A stretch of DNA of 64,000 bases, from the NCBI RefSeq assembly GCF_040137905.1, contig NZ_JBEFDG010000066.1, positions 47,359-111,358 of the forward strand, in the 5' to 3' direction. Positions 8,500-17,863 of this stretch are shown here, piece after piece. The notes beneath the pieces are model-generated. The model was not told the origin of the DNA. It searched no databases and was given only the letters and a program-made list of their open reading frames with translations. A program made the position numbers and the translations under genes. The first letter of the stretch is position 1. Each line of letters begins with the position of its first letter. This stretch comes from Corticimicrobacter sp040137905. Lineage in GTDB: Bacteria; Pseudomonadota; Gammaproteobacteria; Burkholderiales; Burkholderiaceae_B.

Positions 8500-9699
8500 A
8501 TGACTTGGTTTAAACCTTTGGTGCTGGCTGGACGTGAGTTGCTGCCGGTGGTACAGGGCGGCATGGGCGTAGGCGTATCGGCCCACCGGCTGGCCGGCGC
8601 TGTCGCCAGCGAGAATGCGGTCGGCACGATTGCCAGCGTCGATCTGCGCCACCATCATCCTGACCTGCTCGAACAGACCGAGAAGTGCAAGGACCGCGAG
8701 CTGATCAACCAGGTCAATCGCGTGGCACTGGATCGCGAGATCAAGGCTGCCCAGACGCAGGCCAAGGGGCGCGGCATGATTGCGGTCAACGTCATGAAGG
8801 CAGTGCGTGATCACGTCGAATTGGTGCGCCAGGCGTGCGAAAGCGGTGCCGATGCCATCGTCATGGGTGCCGGTCTGCCGACCGATCTGCCCGAGATGAC
8901 CGAGGATTATCCCAAGGTCAACCTGATTCCCATCCTGTCCGAGGTGCGCGGTGTCGGCATCGTGCTCAAGCGCTGGATGAAGAAGGGTCGCAATGCGGCC
9001 GCCATGGTCATCGAGCATCCCGGCTTCGCTGCGGGCCACCTGGGTGCAGCCAAGATCGAAGAATTGCGCAATGACCGCTTCGATTTTGCCCGCGTGCTGC
9101 AAGGCTGCCACGACCTGTTCCGCGAACTGGGTCTGGGCCGAGATGCGCCGCGCCTGATCGTGGCCGGCGGTATCGATTCGCACGACAAGGTCAAGCACTG
9201 GCTCAACAATGGTGCCGATGCGGTGCAACTGGGTACTGCCTTTGCCGTGACCGAAGAGAGCGACGCGCACGTCAATTTCAAGAAGGTGTTGATCGGTGCC
9301 GAACAGGGCGATCTGCGCGAGTTCGTCAGCGTGGCTGGTCTGCCGGCGCGCGCCGTGGGCACACCCTGGCTCAACCGCTACCTGCGCAGCGAAAGCACGC
9401 TGCAGGCCAATGCCAAGTCCGATCCGCGCCGTTGCTCGCAGCGCATGGACTGCCTGACGCACTGCGGCCTGCGTGATGGTATCGAAAAGATCGGCCAGTT
9501 CTGCATTGACCTCAAGCTGGCCGCAGCACTGCGCGGCGAGGTCGATCGTGGCCTGTTCTTCCGGGGGGCGGGCAAGCTGCCGTTCGGCGACCAGATCCGC
9601 ACGGTGCGCGAATTGATCGATTATCTGCTGACCGGCAACCGCCCGGCCCAGGAACAGAAAATCTCCTTCTTCGAAAAGCCGGTCGCTGCGCTGGCCTGA
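8500..9699 (+). CDS. Nitronate monooxygenase (2-nitropropane dioxygenase family flavoprotein)
   Basis: This is a 399-residue TIM-barrel flavoprotein of the nitronate monooxygenase family, which oxidises alkyl nitronates using FMN. Visible features are the N-terminal QGGMGVGVS loop, GFAAGHLG with His180 at the catalytic-His position, IVAGGIDSHDKV and GADAVQLGTAFAVTEES phosphate-binding segments. A C-terminal cluster RRCSQRMDCLTHCG carries three Cys residues, a feature of this subgroup whose purpose is unclear. It is monocistronic, with a leader upstream and a strong terminator downstream. The physiological substrate cannot be read from the sequence. Confidence 0.8.
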   Translation: MTWFKPLVLAGRELLPVVQGGMGVGVSAHRLAGAVASENAVGTIASVDLRHHHPDLLEQTEKCKDRELINQVNRVALDREIKAAQTQAKGRGMIAVNVMKAVRDHVELVRQACESGADAIVMGAGLPTDLPEMTEDYPKVNLIPILSEVRGVGIVLKRWMKKGRNAAAMVIEHPGFAAGHLGAAKIEELRNDRFDFARVLQGCHDLFRELGLGRDAPRLIVAGGIDSHDKVKHWLNNGADAVQLGTAFAVTEESDAHVNFKKVLIGAEQGDLREFVSVAGLPARAVGTPWLNRYLRSESTLQANAKSDPRRCSQRMDCLTHCGLRDGIEKIGQFCIDLKLAAALRGEVDRGLFFRGAGKLPFGDQIRTVRELIDYLLTGNRPAQEQKISFFEKPVAALA

Positions 9700-9751
9700 G
9701 CACTCGATATGAAACGCCCTGAGGCTGCAGGGCGTGTGCTGGATCCACTAT

Positions 9752-9788
9752 AAAAATGCCTGCTTCCGGAAGGAAGCAGGCATTTTTT
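9752..9788. terminator. Bidirectional terminator between nitronate monooxygenase and hemN
   Basis: A 16-bp perfect stem (9752-9767 with 9772-9787) with a GGAA loop has A5 on one side and T6 on the other. It serves both convergent genes. Confidence 0.9.
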
Positions 9789-9850
9789 GTCGTCGGGCCC
9801 CAGTCCCAGGGCAAAAGCGCCGCCTTGGCAGGCAACGCTGGAACTGCAGA

Positions 9851-11272
9851 TCAGACAATCCGCGAAAAGCTCGCCAGTCGTCCGCTGGCGCGGATATGGT
9901 AATCGAAGGTCATGGCGATGGCCCGGATGAAGAACCAGCCTGTGGGCGTCACCTGGATGCCCTGGGGCGTGCGTTCCAGCAGGCCGTGCTCTTCGAAGGC
10001 ATCGAGTTCCGACAGCTCGGTGGCGAAGTAGTACTGGGGATTGATGCCCAGGTGGCAACTGGTGAGCTCGTAATCGAGGCGGCCCTGGCACATCAGTTCC
10101 ATGATGACGGCGCGTCGGATCAGGTCGTCGCGCGTCAGCTTGAGGCCGCGTTCGATGGCGAACTGGCGCTGCGAAATACGGGCATAGTATTCGTCGAGCG
10201 TCTTGACGTTCTGGCTGTAGGTCGGGCCGATGCGGCCGATGGCCGAGACGCCGAGTGCGATGATGTCGCAGTCGGGGTGTGTGCTGTAGCCCTGGAAGTT
10301 GCGCTGCAGCCGGCCTGCTTGGCGCGCCTTGGCCAGAGTGTCATCGGGCAGGGCGAAGTGATCCATGCCGATGTAGACATAGCCTTCGTCGAGAAAGTCA
10401 TTGATGGCGCTCTGCAGCAGCGTCAGTCGGGTCGGTGCCGACGGCAGGTCGTCTTCGCTGATGCGGCGCTGGGGCTTGAAGCGGGTTGGCAGGTGCGCAT
10501 AGGCGTACAGGGCGATCCGGTCGGGACGCAGTGCACGCACGCGTTCCAGCGTGGTGGCAAAGGACTCTGCGGTCTGGAAGGGCAGGCCGTAGATCAGGTC
10601 CATATTGATGGACGTGTAGCCCAGTTCGCGGGCCCCTTCCATCAGGTCGCGTACCGATTCGTAGCTCTGGATGCGGTGGACAGCCTTCTGGACGGTTTCG
10701 TCGAAATCCTGAACGCCGAAGCTGAGGCGATTGAACCCCATGGCCTGCAGGCTGGCGAGGCGTTCGCGGTTGGCCGTGCGGGGATCGACCTCGATGGAGA
10801 TCTCGGCATCCGAGGTGATGCTGAAGGCATGGCGCAGGCTGGCCATCAGCCGTTCGAGTTCGGCATCGCTCAGGAAAGTCGGTGTGCCGCCGCCGAAGTG
10901 GATCTGGGATACCGGCTGGCCTCGTCCAAGCGCCTGCACATGCATGTCGAGTTCGGTCTCGAGTGCATCGAGGTAGGGCATGGCCCGCTCATGGTGCTTG
11001 GTGATGATCTTGTTACAGGCGCAGTAGTAGCACAACGACTCACAGAACGGAATGTGCAGATAGACCGAGAAGGGTGCTCGCTTGCCGATGTCGGTACCGA
11101 TGACCCGATGCTGGAGTGCCTGCGAATATTGCAGCGGTCCGAATCTTTCATTGAAACGGTCTGCTGTGGGGTACGAGGTATAACGTGGCCCGCTGGTATC
11201 CAGTTTTGCCCTGAGCGCGTCAGAGAAAACCGGACGGATGATAGACGAAGTCGTGGGCGTGTTGGTGTGCAT
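9851..11272 (-). CDS. hemN: Oxygen-independent coproporphyrinogen III oxidase HemN
   Basis: HemN is a radical-SAM enzyme that converts coproporphyrinogen III to protoporphyrinogen IX for heme synthesis without oxygen. The 473-residue product has the N-terminal SGPRYTSYPT motif and the iron-sulfur motif PFCESLCYYCAC (Cys77, 81, 84, 86), matching the CxxxCxxCxC of true HemN rather than HemW. IHFGGGTPTFLSD follows. The ATG at 11272 is chosen because the upstream extension has no family similarity. No good ribosome site precedes it; an FNR-like box is centred 41.5 bases upstream of this A, which suggests an anaerobically induced, possibly leaderless, message. Confidence 0.95.
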   Translation of the reverse strand: MHTNTPTTSSIIRPVFSDALRAKLDTSGPRYTSYPTADRFNERFGPLQYSQALQHRVIGTDIGKRAPFSVYLHIPFCESLCYYCACNKIITKHHERAMPYLDALETELDMHVQALGRGQPVSQIHFGGGTPTFLSDAELERLMASLRHAFSITSDAEISIEVDPRTANRERLASLQAMGFNRLSFGVQDFDETVQKAVHRIQSYESVRDLMEGARELGYTSINMDLIYGLPFQTAESFATTLERVRALRPDRIALYAYAHLPTRFKPQRRISEDDLPSAPTRLTLLQSAINDFLDEGYVYIGMDHFALPDDTLAKARQAGRLQRNFQGYSTHPDCDIIALGVSAIGRIGPTYSQNVKTLDEYYARISQRQFAIERGLKLTRDDLIRRAVIMELMCQGRLDYELTSCHLGINPQYYFATELSELDAFEEHGLLERTPQGIQVTPTGWFFIRAIAMTFDYHIRASGRLASFSRIV

Positions 11273-11306
11273 GGACAGATTGTGCGATGGGCGTATGCCC
11301 ATCGCT

Positions 11307-11320
11307 TTGATTTGCCTCAA
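11307..11320 (-). promoter_or_regulatory. FNR-type (anaerobic) operator upstream of hemN
   Basis: On the minus strand the site reads TTGAGGCAAATCAA, one mismatch from the FNR consensus TTGAT-N4-ATCAA. A CACAAT hexamer at 11279-11284 fits a -10 element with transcription start at 11272, which puts the box at exactly -41.5, the class II activator position. Known biology: hemN is an FNR/ANR target in many proteobacteria. Confidence 0.6.
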
Positions 11321-11399
11321 AGTGGCGGACGATGACCCGCCGGCACCAAGGGTTTCCACCGATTGGGGGGCCGGCGGCGGTTCGCTGCCGAGGCCCGCT

Positions 11400-13580
11400 T
11401 CAGTGCTGTGCCGCAGCCTTGAATTCCTGGCGGAAGCGATGCAGCAGTGGCTCGGTATAGCCGTTGGGTTGGCGCAGTCCTTCGAAGACCAGTGCTGTGG
11501 CTGCACGGAAGGCGAATGAGGTCTCGAAACGCCCATGCATCGGTGCGTAGGCGGGATCGCCGGCATTCTGTCCGTCGACGATGCTGGCCATGCGCCGGAA
11601 GGTTTCCTCGACCTGCGTGCGGGTTACGATGCCATGCAGCAGCCAGTTGGCGATATGCTGGCTGGAAATGCGCAGCGTGGCCCGGTCTTCCATCAGGCCG
11701 ACATTGTGGATGTCGGGCACCTTGGAGCAGCCGACGCCCTGTTCGACCCAGCGCACCACATAGCCCAGGATGCCCTGGACGTTGTTGTCCAGTTCCTGCT
11801 GGATGTTTTCGGCAGACCACGGATGGTCGGCCGGCACCGGGATGGTCAGGAGGTCGCGCAGCAGTTCGTCGCGGACCGAGGCCAGGCGGATCTGTTCCAG
11901 TTCCTGCTGGATCGAGGCCACGCTGACCCGATGGTAATGCAGGGCGTGCAGGGTGGCAGCCGTGGGCGAGGGTACCCAGGCTGTATTGGCACCTGCCTTG
12001 GGATGGGCGATCTTCTGCTCCAGCATCGCCGCCATCAGGTCGGGCATGGCCCACATGCCTTTGCCGATCTGGGCGCGGCCGCGCAGGCCGGTGTCGAGAC
12101 CGGTCAGTACGTTGCTGCGCTCATAGGCCAGGATCCAGGGGGTGCTCTTGATGTCGCCCTTGCGGTAGACCGCACCGGCGCGCATCACGCTGTGGATTTC
12201 GTCGCCGGTACGATCAAGAAAGCCCGTATTGATGAAGGCCACGCGTGCGGCGGCGGCCTGGATGCAGGCCTTGAGGTTGACGCTGGTGCGGCGCTCCTCG
12301 TCCATGATGCCCATCTTGAGCGTGTGGCGCGGCAGCTTCAGCAGGTCCTCGACGCGGGCGAACAGGGTGTCGGCAAAGGCCACCTCGTCGGGTCCGTGCA
12401 TCTTGGGCTTGACGATGTAGACAGAGCCGACGCGCGAGTTGCCCTTGCGCGGCAGGTCGTGCAGTGCGCACAGGCTGGTGAGCACGCCGTCGAGGATGCC
12501 TTCCGGGATCTCGTTGCCGTCTCGGTCGAGGATGGCCGGGTTGGTCATCAGGTGGCCGACGTTGCGGATGAACAGCAGCGCACGGCCGTGCAGTGTCAGG
12601 GTCGAGCCATCGGGCGCGGTATAGCTGCGGTCGGGATTCAGGCGGCGGGTGAAGGTCTTGCCGTTCTTGGCGACTTCTTCGGTCAGGTCGCCGCGCATCA
12701 GGCCGAGCCAGTTGCGGTAGATCTCGGTCTTGTCCTCGGCATCGACGGCGGCAACCGAGTCCTCGCAATCCATGATGGTGCTCAGCGCGGCCTCGACCAG
12801 GACATCCTTGACATGGGCCGGATCGGTCTTGCCGATGGGGTGGCTGGCGTCGATCTGGATTTCGAGATGCAGGCCGTTATGGCGCAGCAGGATGGCCTGC
12901 GGGGCTGAACTGTCGCCCTGGTAGCCGCGAAACTGGTCGGGCTGCTTCAGTCCGGTCGTGCCGTTCGCCAGGGAAATTCTGAGGGCGCCGTTTTCGATGG
13001 TGTAGCCGGTGGCGTCGGCATGCGATCCCTGTGCCAGTGGGGCCGCTTCGTCGAGCGCGGCCCGGGCGTAGGCGATCACTGCTGCTCCCCGCTTGGGGTT
13101 GTAGCCGCTGCCGGCTTCCTGGCCGTTGTCGGTGGGAATGACGTCGGTGCCGTAGAGCGCATCGTACAGGCTGCCCCAGCGTGCGTTGGCGGCATTCAGC
13201 GCATAGCGCTTGTTGGAAATGGGCACGACCAGTTGCGGACCTGCCTGTTGCGAGATCTCGGGGTCGACCTGGTCGCTGCCGGCCTTGACCTGTCCGGGTT
13301 CGGGAGCCAGATAGCCGATGCCTTCCAGGAATGTCCGGTATGCGGCGATATCCTGGATCGGGCCGGGGTGAGCGGTATGCCAGGTGTCCAGTTCGGCCTG
13401 GAGCTGGTCGCGGCGGGCCAGCAGCTCGCGGTTGCGCGGTGCGAGCTCGTGGACCAGCGCCGAGAAACCCTGCCAGAAACTGTCGCTGTCGAGGCCGGTG
13501 CCCGGCAGTGCCTCGTCCTGCACGAAGCGGTCGAGGATCTCGGCGACCTGGAGGCCGTGGCGGGAGGTGCGGGTAGTCAT
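11400..13580 (-). CDS. glcB: Malate synthase G
   Basis: Malate synthase G condenses glyoxylate with acetyl-CoA to give malate in the glyoxylate/glycolate pathway. The 726-residue length is that of the G isoform (about 723), not the roughly 530-residue A isoform. Recognisable blocks include YIVKPKMHGPDEVAF, LKMGIMDEERRTSVNLKACI and FINTGFLDRTGDEIHSVM. AGGAGA eight bases upstream fixes the ATG at 13580, although the frame is open further up. It stands alone, divergent from a LysR regulator across 123 bases, which is a likely regulator of it. It ends 127 bases before hemN begins on the same strand. Confidence 0.95.
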   Translation of the reverse strand: MTTRTSRHGLQVAEILDRFVQDEALPGTGLDSDSFWQGFSALVHELAPRNRELLARRDQLQAELDTWHTAHPGPIQDIAAYRTFLEGIGYLAPEPGQVKAGSDQVDPEISQQAGPQLVVPISNKRYALNAANARWGSLYDALYGTDVIPTDNGQEAGSGYNPKRGAAVIAYARAALDEAAPLAQGSHADATGYTIENGALRISLANGTTGLKQPDQFRGYQGDSSAPQAILLRHNGLHLEIQIDASHPIGKTDPAHVKDVLVEAALSTIMDCEDSVAAVDAEDKTEIYRNWLGLMRGDLTEEVAKNGKTFTRRLNPDRSYTAPDGSTLTLHGRALLFIRNVGHLMTNPAILDRDGNEIPEGILDGVLTSLCALHDLPRKGNSRVGSVYIVKPKMHGPDEVAFADTLFARVEDLLKLPRHTLKMGIMDEERRTSVNLKACIQAAAARVAFINTGFLDRTGDEIHSVMRAGAVYRKGDIKSTPWILAYERSNVLTGLDTGLRGRAQIGKGMWAMPDLMAAMLEQKIAHPKAGANTAWVPSPTAATLHALHYHRVSVASIQQELEQIRLASVRDELLRDLLTIPVPADHPWSAENIQQELDNNVQGILGYVVRWVEQGVGCSKVPDIHNVGLMEDRATLRISSQHIANWLLHGIVTRTQVEETFRRMASIVDGQNAGDPAYAPMHGRFETSFAFRAATALVFEGLRQPNGYTEPLLHRFRQEFKAAAQH

Positions 13581-13703
13581 TTTGTTTGTCTCCTGTGGCG
13601 CGTGGATGGAATGCTGCAAGATAGCAACCAGTGTATGGACTGGCGGCATAAATAAAAAGGATGTAAAAGTAGATTTATTTTTTACTTAAAGTATAAGGTT
13701 GGC

Positions 13704-14600
13704 ATGGATCGCTTCAAGCAGATGAGCAGTTTCGTGGCTGTCGCCACGCTGGGCAGCCTGTCTGCTGCCGCGCGTGATGAAGGGGTGACGCCAGCCATCA
13801 TTGGTCGGCGCATCGATGCCCTGGAAGCACGGCTGGGCGTCAAGCTGCTGGTGCGAGCCACGCGGCGGCTGTCGCTGACGGCCGAAGGCGAAACCTTCCT
13901 GGCTGAATCACAGCGTATCCTGCGCGACCTCGAGGCCACCGAAGGCATGGTGGCACAGGGTAGCCGGCGTCCCAGCGGCCGTCTGCGGGTCAGTGCTCCG
14001 GCCGGTTTCGGGCGGCGCCATCTGGCCCCGCTGTTGCCAATCTTTGCGCGTGCCTGGCCGGATGTCCATGTCGCACTTGAGTTGAACGACCGTCTGGTGG
14101 ATCTTGTCGAGGAGCGCTTTGACTGTGCAGTGCGTATTGGTGATCTGGTCGACTCCAGCCTGATCGGCATCCGGCTGGCCGATAACCAGCGGGTCGTGGT
14201 GGCAGCACCTGCCTATCTGTCGCGCCGGGGGTGCCCGCGTACGGTCGCCGATCTGGCGCATGTCGATTGCCTGACTTTCGGTGGTGCCGGGGGCAACCAG
14301 TCGCGGGGCTGGCTTTTCAGCGTCAAAGGCCAGACCGTGGCGCAGCGTGTCAGCGGGGCACTGGAGTGCAGCGATGGCAGTGTGCTGCATGAGTGGACAC
14401 TGCAGGGTCTGGGGCTGTCGTGGCGATCGATGTGGGAGGTGCGCGATGACCTTGCCCAGGGACGGCTGGTGACGGTGCTGGATGAATTCCGTGCCCCGCC
14501 CAACGGGATTTTCGCTATCCTTCCGGAACGCAAGCATTTGCCGTTGCGCACGCGGGTGTTCGTGGACTGGTTGCGGGACAGTTTTGCCCGCGATTTTTGA
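13704..14600 (+). CDS. LysR-family transcriptional regulator
   Basis: This 298-residue regulator has the N-terminal winged HTH of LysR proteins (about 1-60; FVAVATLGSLSAAARDEGVT then RRIDALEARLGVKLLVRATR) and a C-terminal effector domain with SGRLRVSAPAGFGRRHLAPL. The C-terminal part resembles the CrgA/AaeR-type subgroup. LysR regulators usually control a divergent neighbour, here glcB, so a role in glyoxylate or glycolate metabolism is a reasonable inference. No effector can be deduced. Confidence 0.88.
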   Translation: MDRFKQMSSFVAVATLGSLSAAARDEGVTPAIIGRRIDALEARLGVKLLVRATRRLSLTAEGETFLAESQRILRDLEATEGMVAQGSRRPSGRLRVSAPAGFGRRHLAPLLPIFARAWPDVHVALELNDRLVDLVEERFDCAVRIGDLVDSSLIGIRLADNQRVVVAAPAYLSRRGCPRTVADLAHVDCLTFGGAGGNQSRGWLFSVKGQTVAQRVSGALECSDGSVLHEWTLQGLGLSWRSMWEVRDDLAQGRLVTVLDEFRAPPNGIFAILPERKHLPLRTRVFVDWLRDSFARDF

Positions 14601-14646
14601 TCACCTGCGCGCTGAATCTGTATTGACTGATACCTGGAGCATGAGC

Positions 14647-15213
14647 ATGGGGCACCGCCTGAGTGTGATTTCAACCCGTACCGGAGATGATGGCACGACC
14701 GGCCTGGGCGATGGGCGGCGGGTGGCCAAGGATGACCTGCGCATTGCTGCCCTGGGCGACGTGGATGAACTGAACAGTCATCTGGGCGTGCTGCTGGCCG
14801 AGAACCTGCCGGATCCGGTTGATACGGACCTGCTGGCCATCCAGCATGATCTGTTCGATCTGGGGGGGGAACTGGCCATTCCGGGTCATGTGATGCTGCA
14901 GGAGACACATGTGCAGCGTCTGGATCGCATGCTGGCACACTACAACGCGACGTTGCCGCCCCTGCGCGAATTCATCCTGCCTGGCGGCAGTCGGCCGGCG
15001 GCGTTGGCGCATGTGGCGCGTACCGTGGCGCGTCGGGCGGAGCGGTCGGTGGTGGCGCTGGCGCGTCAGGAGACGTTCGGTGTCCTGCCGCAGCAGTATC
15101 TCAATCGTCTGTCCGACCTGCTGTTCGTGCTGGCCCGCAGCCTCAATGCCGTTGCCGGTGGCCAGGACGTTCTGTGGGATCGCTCCTGGAGCCGCAATCG
15201 GCCCCAGTCCTGA
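14647..15213 (+). CDS. PduO-type cob(I)alamin adenosyltransferase
   Basis: The enzyme transfers adenosyl from ATP to cob(I)alamin, making coenzyme B12. The 188-residue product has the N-terminal ATP-binding motif STRTGDDGTTGLGDG and the helix HVARTVARRAERSVVAL with the conserved RxxxRRAER pattern of PduO/MMAB proteins. Two ATGs are possible; the second (14647) is preferred because GGAG lies seven bases before it, while it directly abuts the first (14641). It lies 46 bases after the LysR gene on the same strand. No other cobalamin genes are in the window, so it may serve a B12 enzyme encoded elsewhere. Confidence 0.9.
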   Translation: MGHRLSVISTRTGDDGTTGLGDGRRVAKDDLRIAALGDVDELNSHLGVLLAENLPDPVDTDLLAIQHDLFDLGGELAIPGHVMLQETHVQRLDRMLAHYNATLPPLREFILPGGSRPAALAHVARTVARRAERSVVALARQETFGVLPQQYLNRLSDLLFVLARSLNAVAGGQDVLWDRSWSRNRPQS

Positions 15214-15222
15214 TCATCGGGC

Positions 15223-16626
15223 TCAGCCCTTGCGTCTGTTGCGGATGAAGAAGTAGACCACGCCCAGGAACACGAACCAGAGCGGCGTGACGACGAGCGC
15301 CAGGGCCGTATCGGGTTTCTGGGCCAGTGCCCACAGCACGAAGCCGAAGAAGGCGAAAACGACCAAGGCCATCGGCACACCACCCGGCATCTTGAAGTGC
15401 GAGCGTGCGTGCAGTTCGGGGCGCGTGCGGCGGTACTGAATGTACGATGCCAGGATGATCGACCAGACGAAGATGAACAGCACGGCCGAGATCGTGGTGA
15501 CCAGCGTGAAGGCTTCGATGATGCTCTTGCCTGCGTACAGCAGGGCGACACCTGACAGCAGGAAGATGCACGAGAAGAACAGGGCGTTGACGGGCACTTT
15601 GCGCTTGTTGAGTTCGCCGAGCTTCTTGGGGGCATGACCACTGTCGGCCAGGCCGAAGATCATGCGCGAGGTCGAGTAGATGCCCGAGTTGGCGCTGGAG
15701 GCCGCCGATGTCAGGACCACGAAGTTGACCACATGGGCGGCGATGCTCAGGCCGGCCAGCGAGAACATGGCGACGAACGGGCTGTGCTCGGGGCTGATGC
15801 GATCCCAGGGCGTGACCGTGACGATCACGAAGAGCGCGCCGACATAGAACAGCACGATGCGCCAGGGAATGGAGTTGATGGCCTTGGGCAGGTTGCGCTC
15901 GGGATTTTCGGTTTCGGCGGCCGCGGTGCCGACCAGCTCGATACCGACGAAGGCAAAGACGGCGATCTGGAAACCCGCCACGAAGCCCATGAAGCCGTTG
16001 GGGAAGAAGCCGCCATTGGCCCATAGGTGCGTGATCGAGGCTCGCGTGCCATCGGGCAGGGCAAACTGGGTCAGCAGCATGAACATGCCGGTCACGATCA
16101 GGCCCACGATGGCGATGATCTTGATCAGTGCGAACCAGAATTCGATTTCACCGAAATTGCGTACCGATGGCAGGTTGAGCACCAGTAAGACCAGGATCAG
16201 GCCCAGTGCCGGTATCCACAGCGCCAGTTCCGGAAACCAGAACGCCATGTAGCCGGCCACGGCTACTACGTCGGCTACGCCGGTCACGATCCAGCACAGC
16301 CAATAGGTCCAGCCGGTATAGAACTTGGCCCATGGGCCGAGCAGGTCGCCGGCGAAGTCGGCAAAGGAGCGGTAGTGCAGGTTGGACAGCAGTAGTTCGC
16401 CAAGCGCCCGCATGACGAAGAACAGCATGAAGCCGATGATGGCGTAGACCAGCAGGATGGAAGGCCCGGCCAGCGAGATCGTCTTGCCTGAACCCATGAA
16501 CAGGCCGGTGCCGATGGCACCACCGATGGCGATCAGTTGCAGGTGGCGGTTGCTGAGATTGCGGGCGAGCCGGGTCGGCTCTTCCTGCCCATCGTGGGCG
16601 GTGTGGTGCGAAGGAGCTGCGCTCAT
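15223..16626 (-). CDS. cycA: CycA-like amino-acid permease (D-serine/D-alanine/glycine type)
   Basis: This is a 467-residue APC-superfamily permease with about twelve membrane segments. The N-terminal stretch NRHLQLIAIGGAIGTGLFMG and the blocks SGKTISLAGPSILLVYAIIG, FQIAVFAFVGIELVGTAAAE and NFVVLTSAASSANSGIYSTS are very close to E. coli CycA, which imports glycine, D-alanine and D-serine by proton symport. It is convergent with the adenosyltransferase gene (9-base gap). Divergence from the MBL-fold lipoprotein leaves a 240-base AT-rich upstream region. I see no glycine riboswitch in front of it. Confidence 0.88.
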   Translation of the reverse strand: MSAAPSHHTAHDGQEEPTRLARNLSNRHLQLIAIGGAIGTGLFMGSGKTISLAGPSILLVYAIIGFMLFFVMRALGELLLSNLHYRSFADFAGDLLGPWAKFYTGWTYWLCWIVTGVADVVAVAGYMAFWFPELALWIPALGLILVLLVLNLPSVRNFGEIEFWFALIKIIAIVGLIVTGMFMLLTQFALPDGTRASITHLWANGGFFPNGFMGFVAGFQIAVFAFVGIELVGTAAAETENPERNLPKAINSIPWRIVLFYVGALFVIVTVTPWDRISPEHSPFVAMFSLAGLSIAAHVVNFVVLTSAASSANSGIYSTSRMIFGLADSGHAPKKLGELNKRKVPVNALFFSCIFLLSGVALLYAGKSIIEAFTLVTTISAVLFIFVWSIILASYIQYRRTRPELHARSHFKMPGGVPMALVVFAFFGFVLWALAQKPDTALALVVTPLWFVFLGVVYFFIRNRRKG

Positions 16627-16866
16627 GGTGTCAGGATGTTTCAGGAAGGAAACCTTGAAGTGTACGGCAACTTTTCAGGCAGGGTGATCCAGCATTGCGC
16701 AGAGCGATTGGCATGACATCCATTGTTTGTTTTTTCAATACGGTAAGTTTGAATGTGTTGTATTTGTTTTTTGATGAGAGGCAGATAAGATGCATGGCTG
16801 TAGCAGAGGCCTTTCCGGACAGTCGATCCTGTTGTGTGTAGCCAATCAATCATCCAGGAGAAAAAC

Positions 16867-17823
16867 ATGGGCATGAAAAAAAACGTATGCGCTTTTTCCG
16901 TTGCCGCGCTGGCCGTGGCGCTGGCAGCCTGCAGCGATGAATCCAGCAAGGCACCTGCCGCTGCTGTGAGCCAGGAAGCACCCGCGATCCAGGCCACCTC
17001 TGTGCAGCCACAGGCAGAGGTCCTGATCACCGAGGTGTTCAATCCGGGTGAGGCGGCCATTTTTGCCGTGTCGTCGGTGCTGGTGCAGGGCAAGGACGAG
17101 GCTATCCTGATCGATGCCCAGTTCTCCGCCGAACAGGCTCGCAAGCTGGCGGACCAGATCAAGGCCAGTGGCAAGAAACTGAGCACCATCTATATCAGCC
17201 ATGGCGATCCCGACTACTACTTTGGACTGGATACGCTGCAGGCCGCGTTCCCGGAGGCAAAAATTCTGGCAACGCCCCAGACCATTGCTCATATCGAGGC
17301 CACCAAGGATGAAAAGCTGAAGGTCTGGGGGCCGCAACTGGGCGAGAATGCCCCTGGCAAGATCATCGTGCCGCAGCCGCTGGAAGGCGATACGCTGACG
17401 CTGGAAGGCCAGGAACTGAAGATCATTGGCCTGGACGGTGCCACGCCGGATCGTACCGTGGTCTGGATTCCGTCGATTCGTACTGTGGCGGGTGGCATTC
17501 CGGTGCTGTCAGGCGAACATGTGTGGATGGCCGACACCCAGACGCCGGAGTCGCACAAGCAATGGCTCGAAACGCTGGCACAGATCAAGGCGCTGAATCC
17601 GGCAACCGTGATTCCGGGCCATTTCGTCGGAACGCTGCCCGAGGGCGTGGGCGCGGTTGACTTTACCAGCGAGTATATCCAGGCATTCGACGAGGAAACG
17701 GCCAAGGCCGCCAATTCGGCCGAGTTGATCGCGGCCATGCAGGCCCGCTATCCCGGTCTGGGTGGGGACGGCTCGCTGGAATTGAGCGCCAAGGTCGCCA
17801 AGGGCGAAATGGAATGGAAATAA
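16867..17823 (+). CDS. MBL-fold hydrolase-like lipoprotein with degenerate metal motif
   Basis: The 318-residue product has a signal ending in lipobox LAAC (Cys22), so it should be an exported lipoprotein. The body is a metallo-beta-lactamase fold: the strand with LIDAQFSAEQARKLADQIK, the metal loop ISHGDPDYYFGL and the late VIPGHFVGTLP. The usual HxHxDH motif reads His112-Gly-Asp114-Pro-Asp116-Tyr117, so two of the four ligands are replaced; related proteins with this HGDPDYYFG loop exist but their chemistry is not established to my knowledge. AGGAGA six bases upstream fixes the start. It is monocistronic with a strong terminator. Confidence 0.75.
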   Translation: MGMKKNVCAFSVAALAVALAACSDESSKAPAAAVSQEAPAIQATSVQPQAEVLITEVFNPGEAAIFAVSSVLVQGKDEAILIDAQFSAEQARKLADQIKASGKKLSTIYISHGDPDYYFGLDTLQAAFPEAKILATPQTIAHIEATKDEKLKVWGPQLGENAPGKIIVPQPLEGDTLTLEGQELKIIGLDGATPDRTVVWIPSIRTVAGGIPVLSGEHVWMADTQTPESHKQWLETLAQIKALNPATVIPGHFVGTLPEGVGAVDFTSEYIQAFDEETAKAANSAELIAAMQARYPGLGGDGSLELSAKVAKGEMEWK

Positions 17824-17863
17824 GCGCCTGAAGGGGCGGCCTTGGGCCAGACGTTGAATGTAA

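Noticed and set aside
9713..9734. Second terminator (ACGCCCT / AGGGCGT) after the nitronate monooxygenase
   Set aside because: Short stem without T-run directly before a far stronger bidirectional terminator; probably chance or a minor contributor.
16627..16866. Glycine riboswitch before the CycA-like permease
   Set aside because: No paired conserved aptamer cores are visible. The region has only two TTTGTTTTTT stretches 37 bases apart, too simple to interpret.
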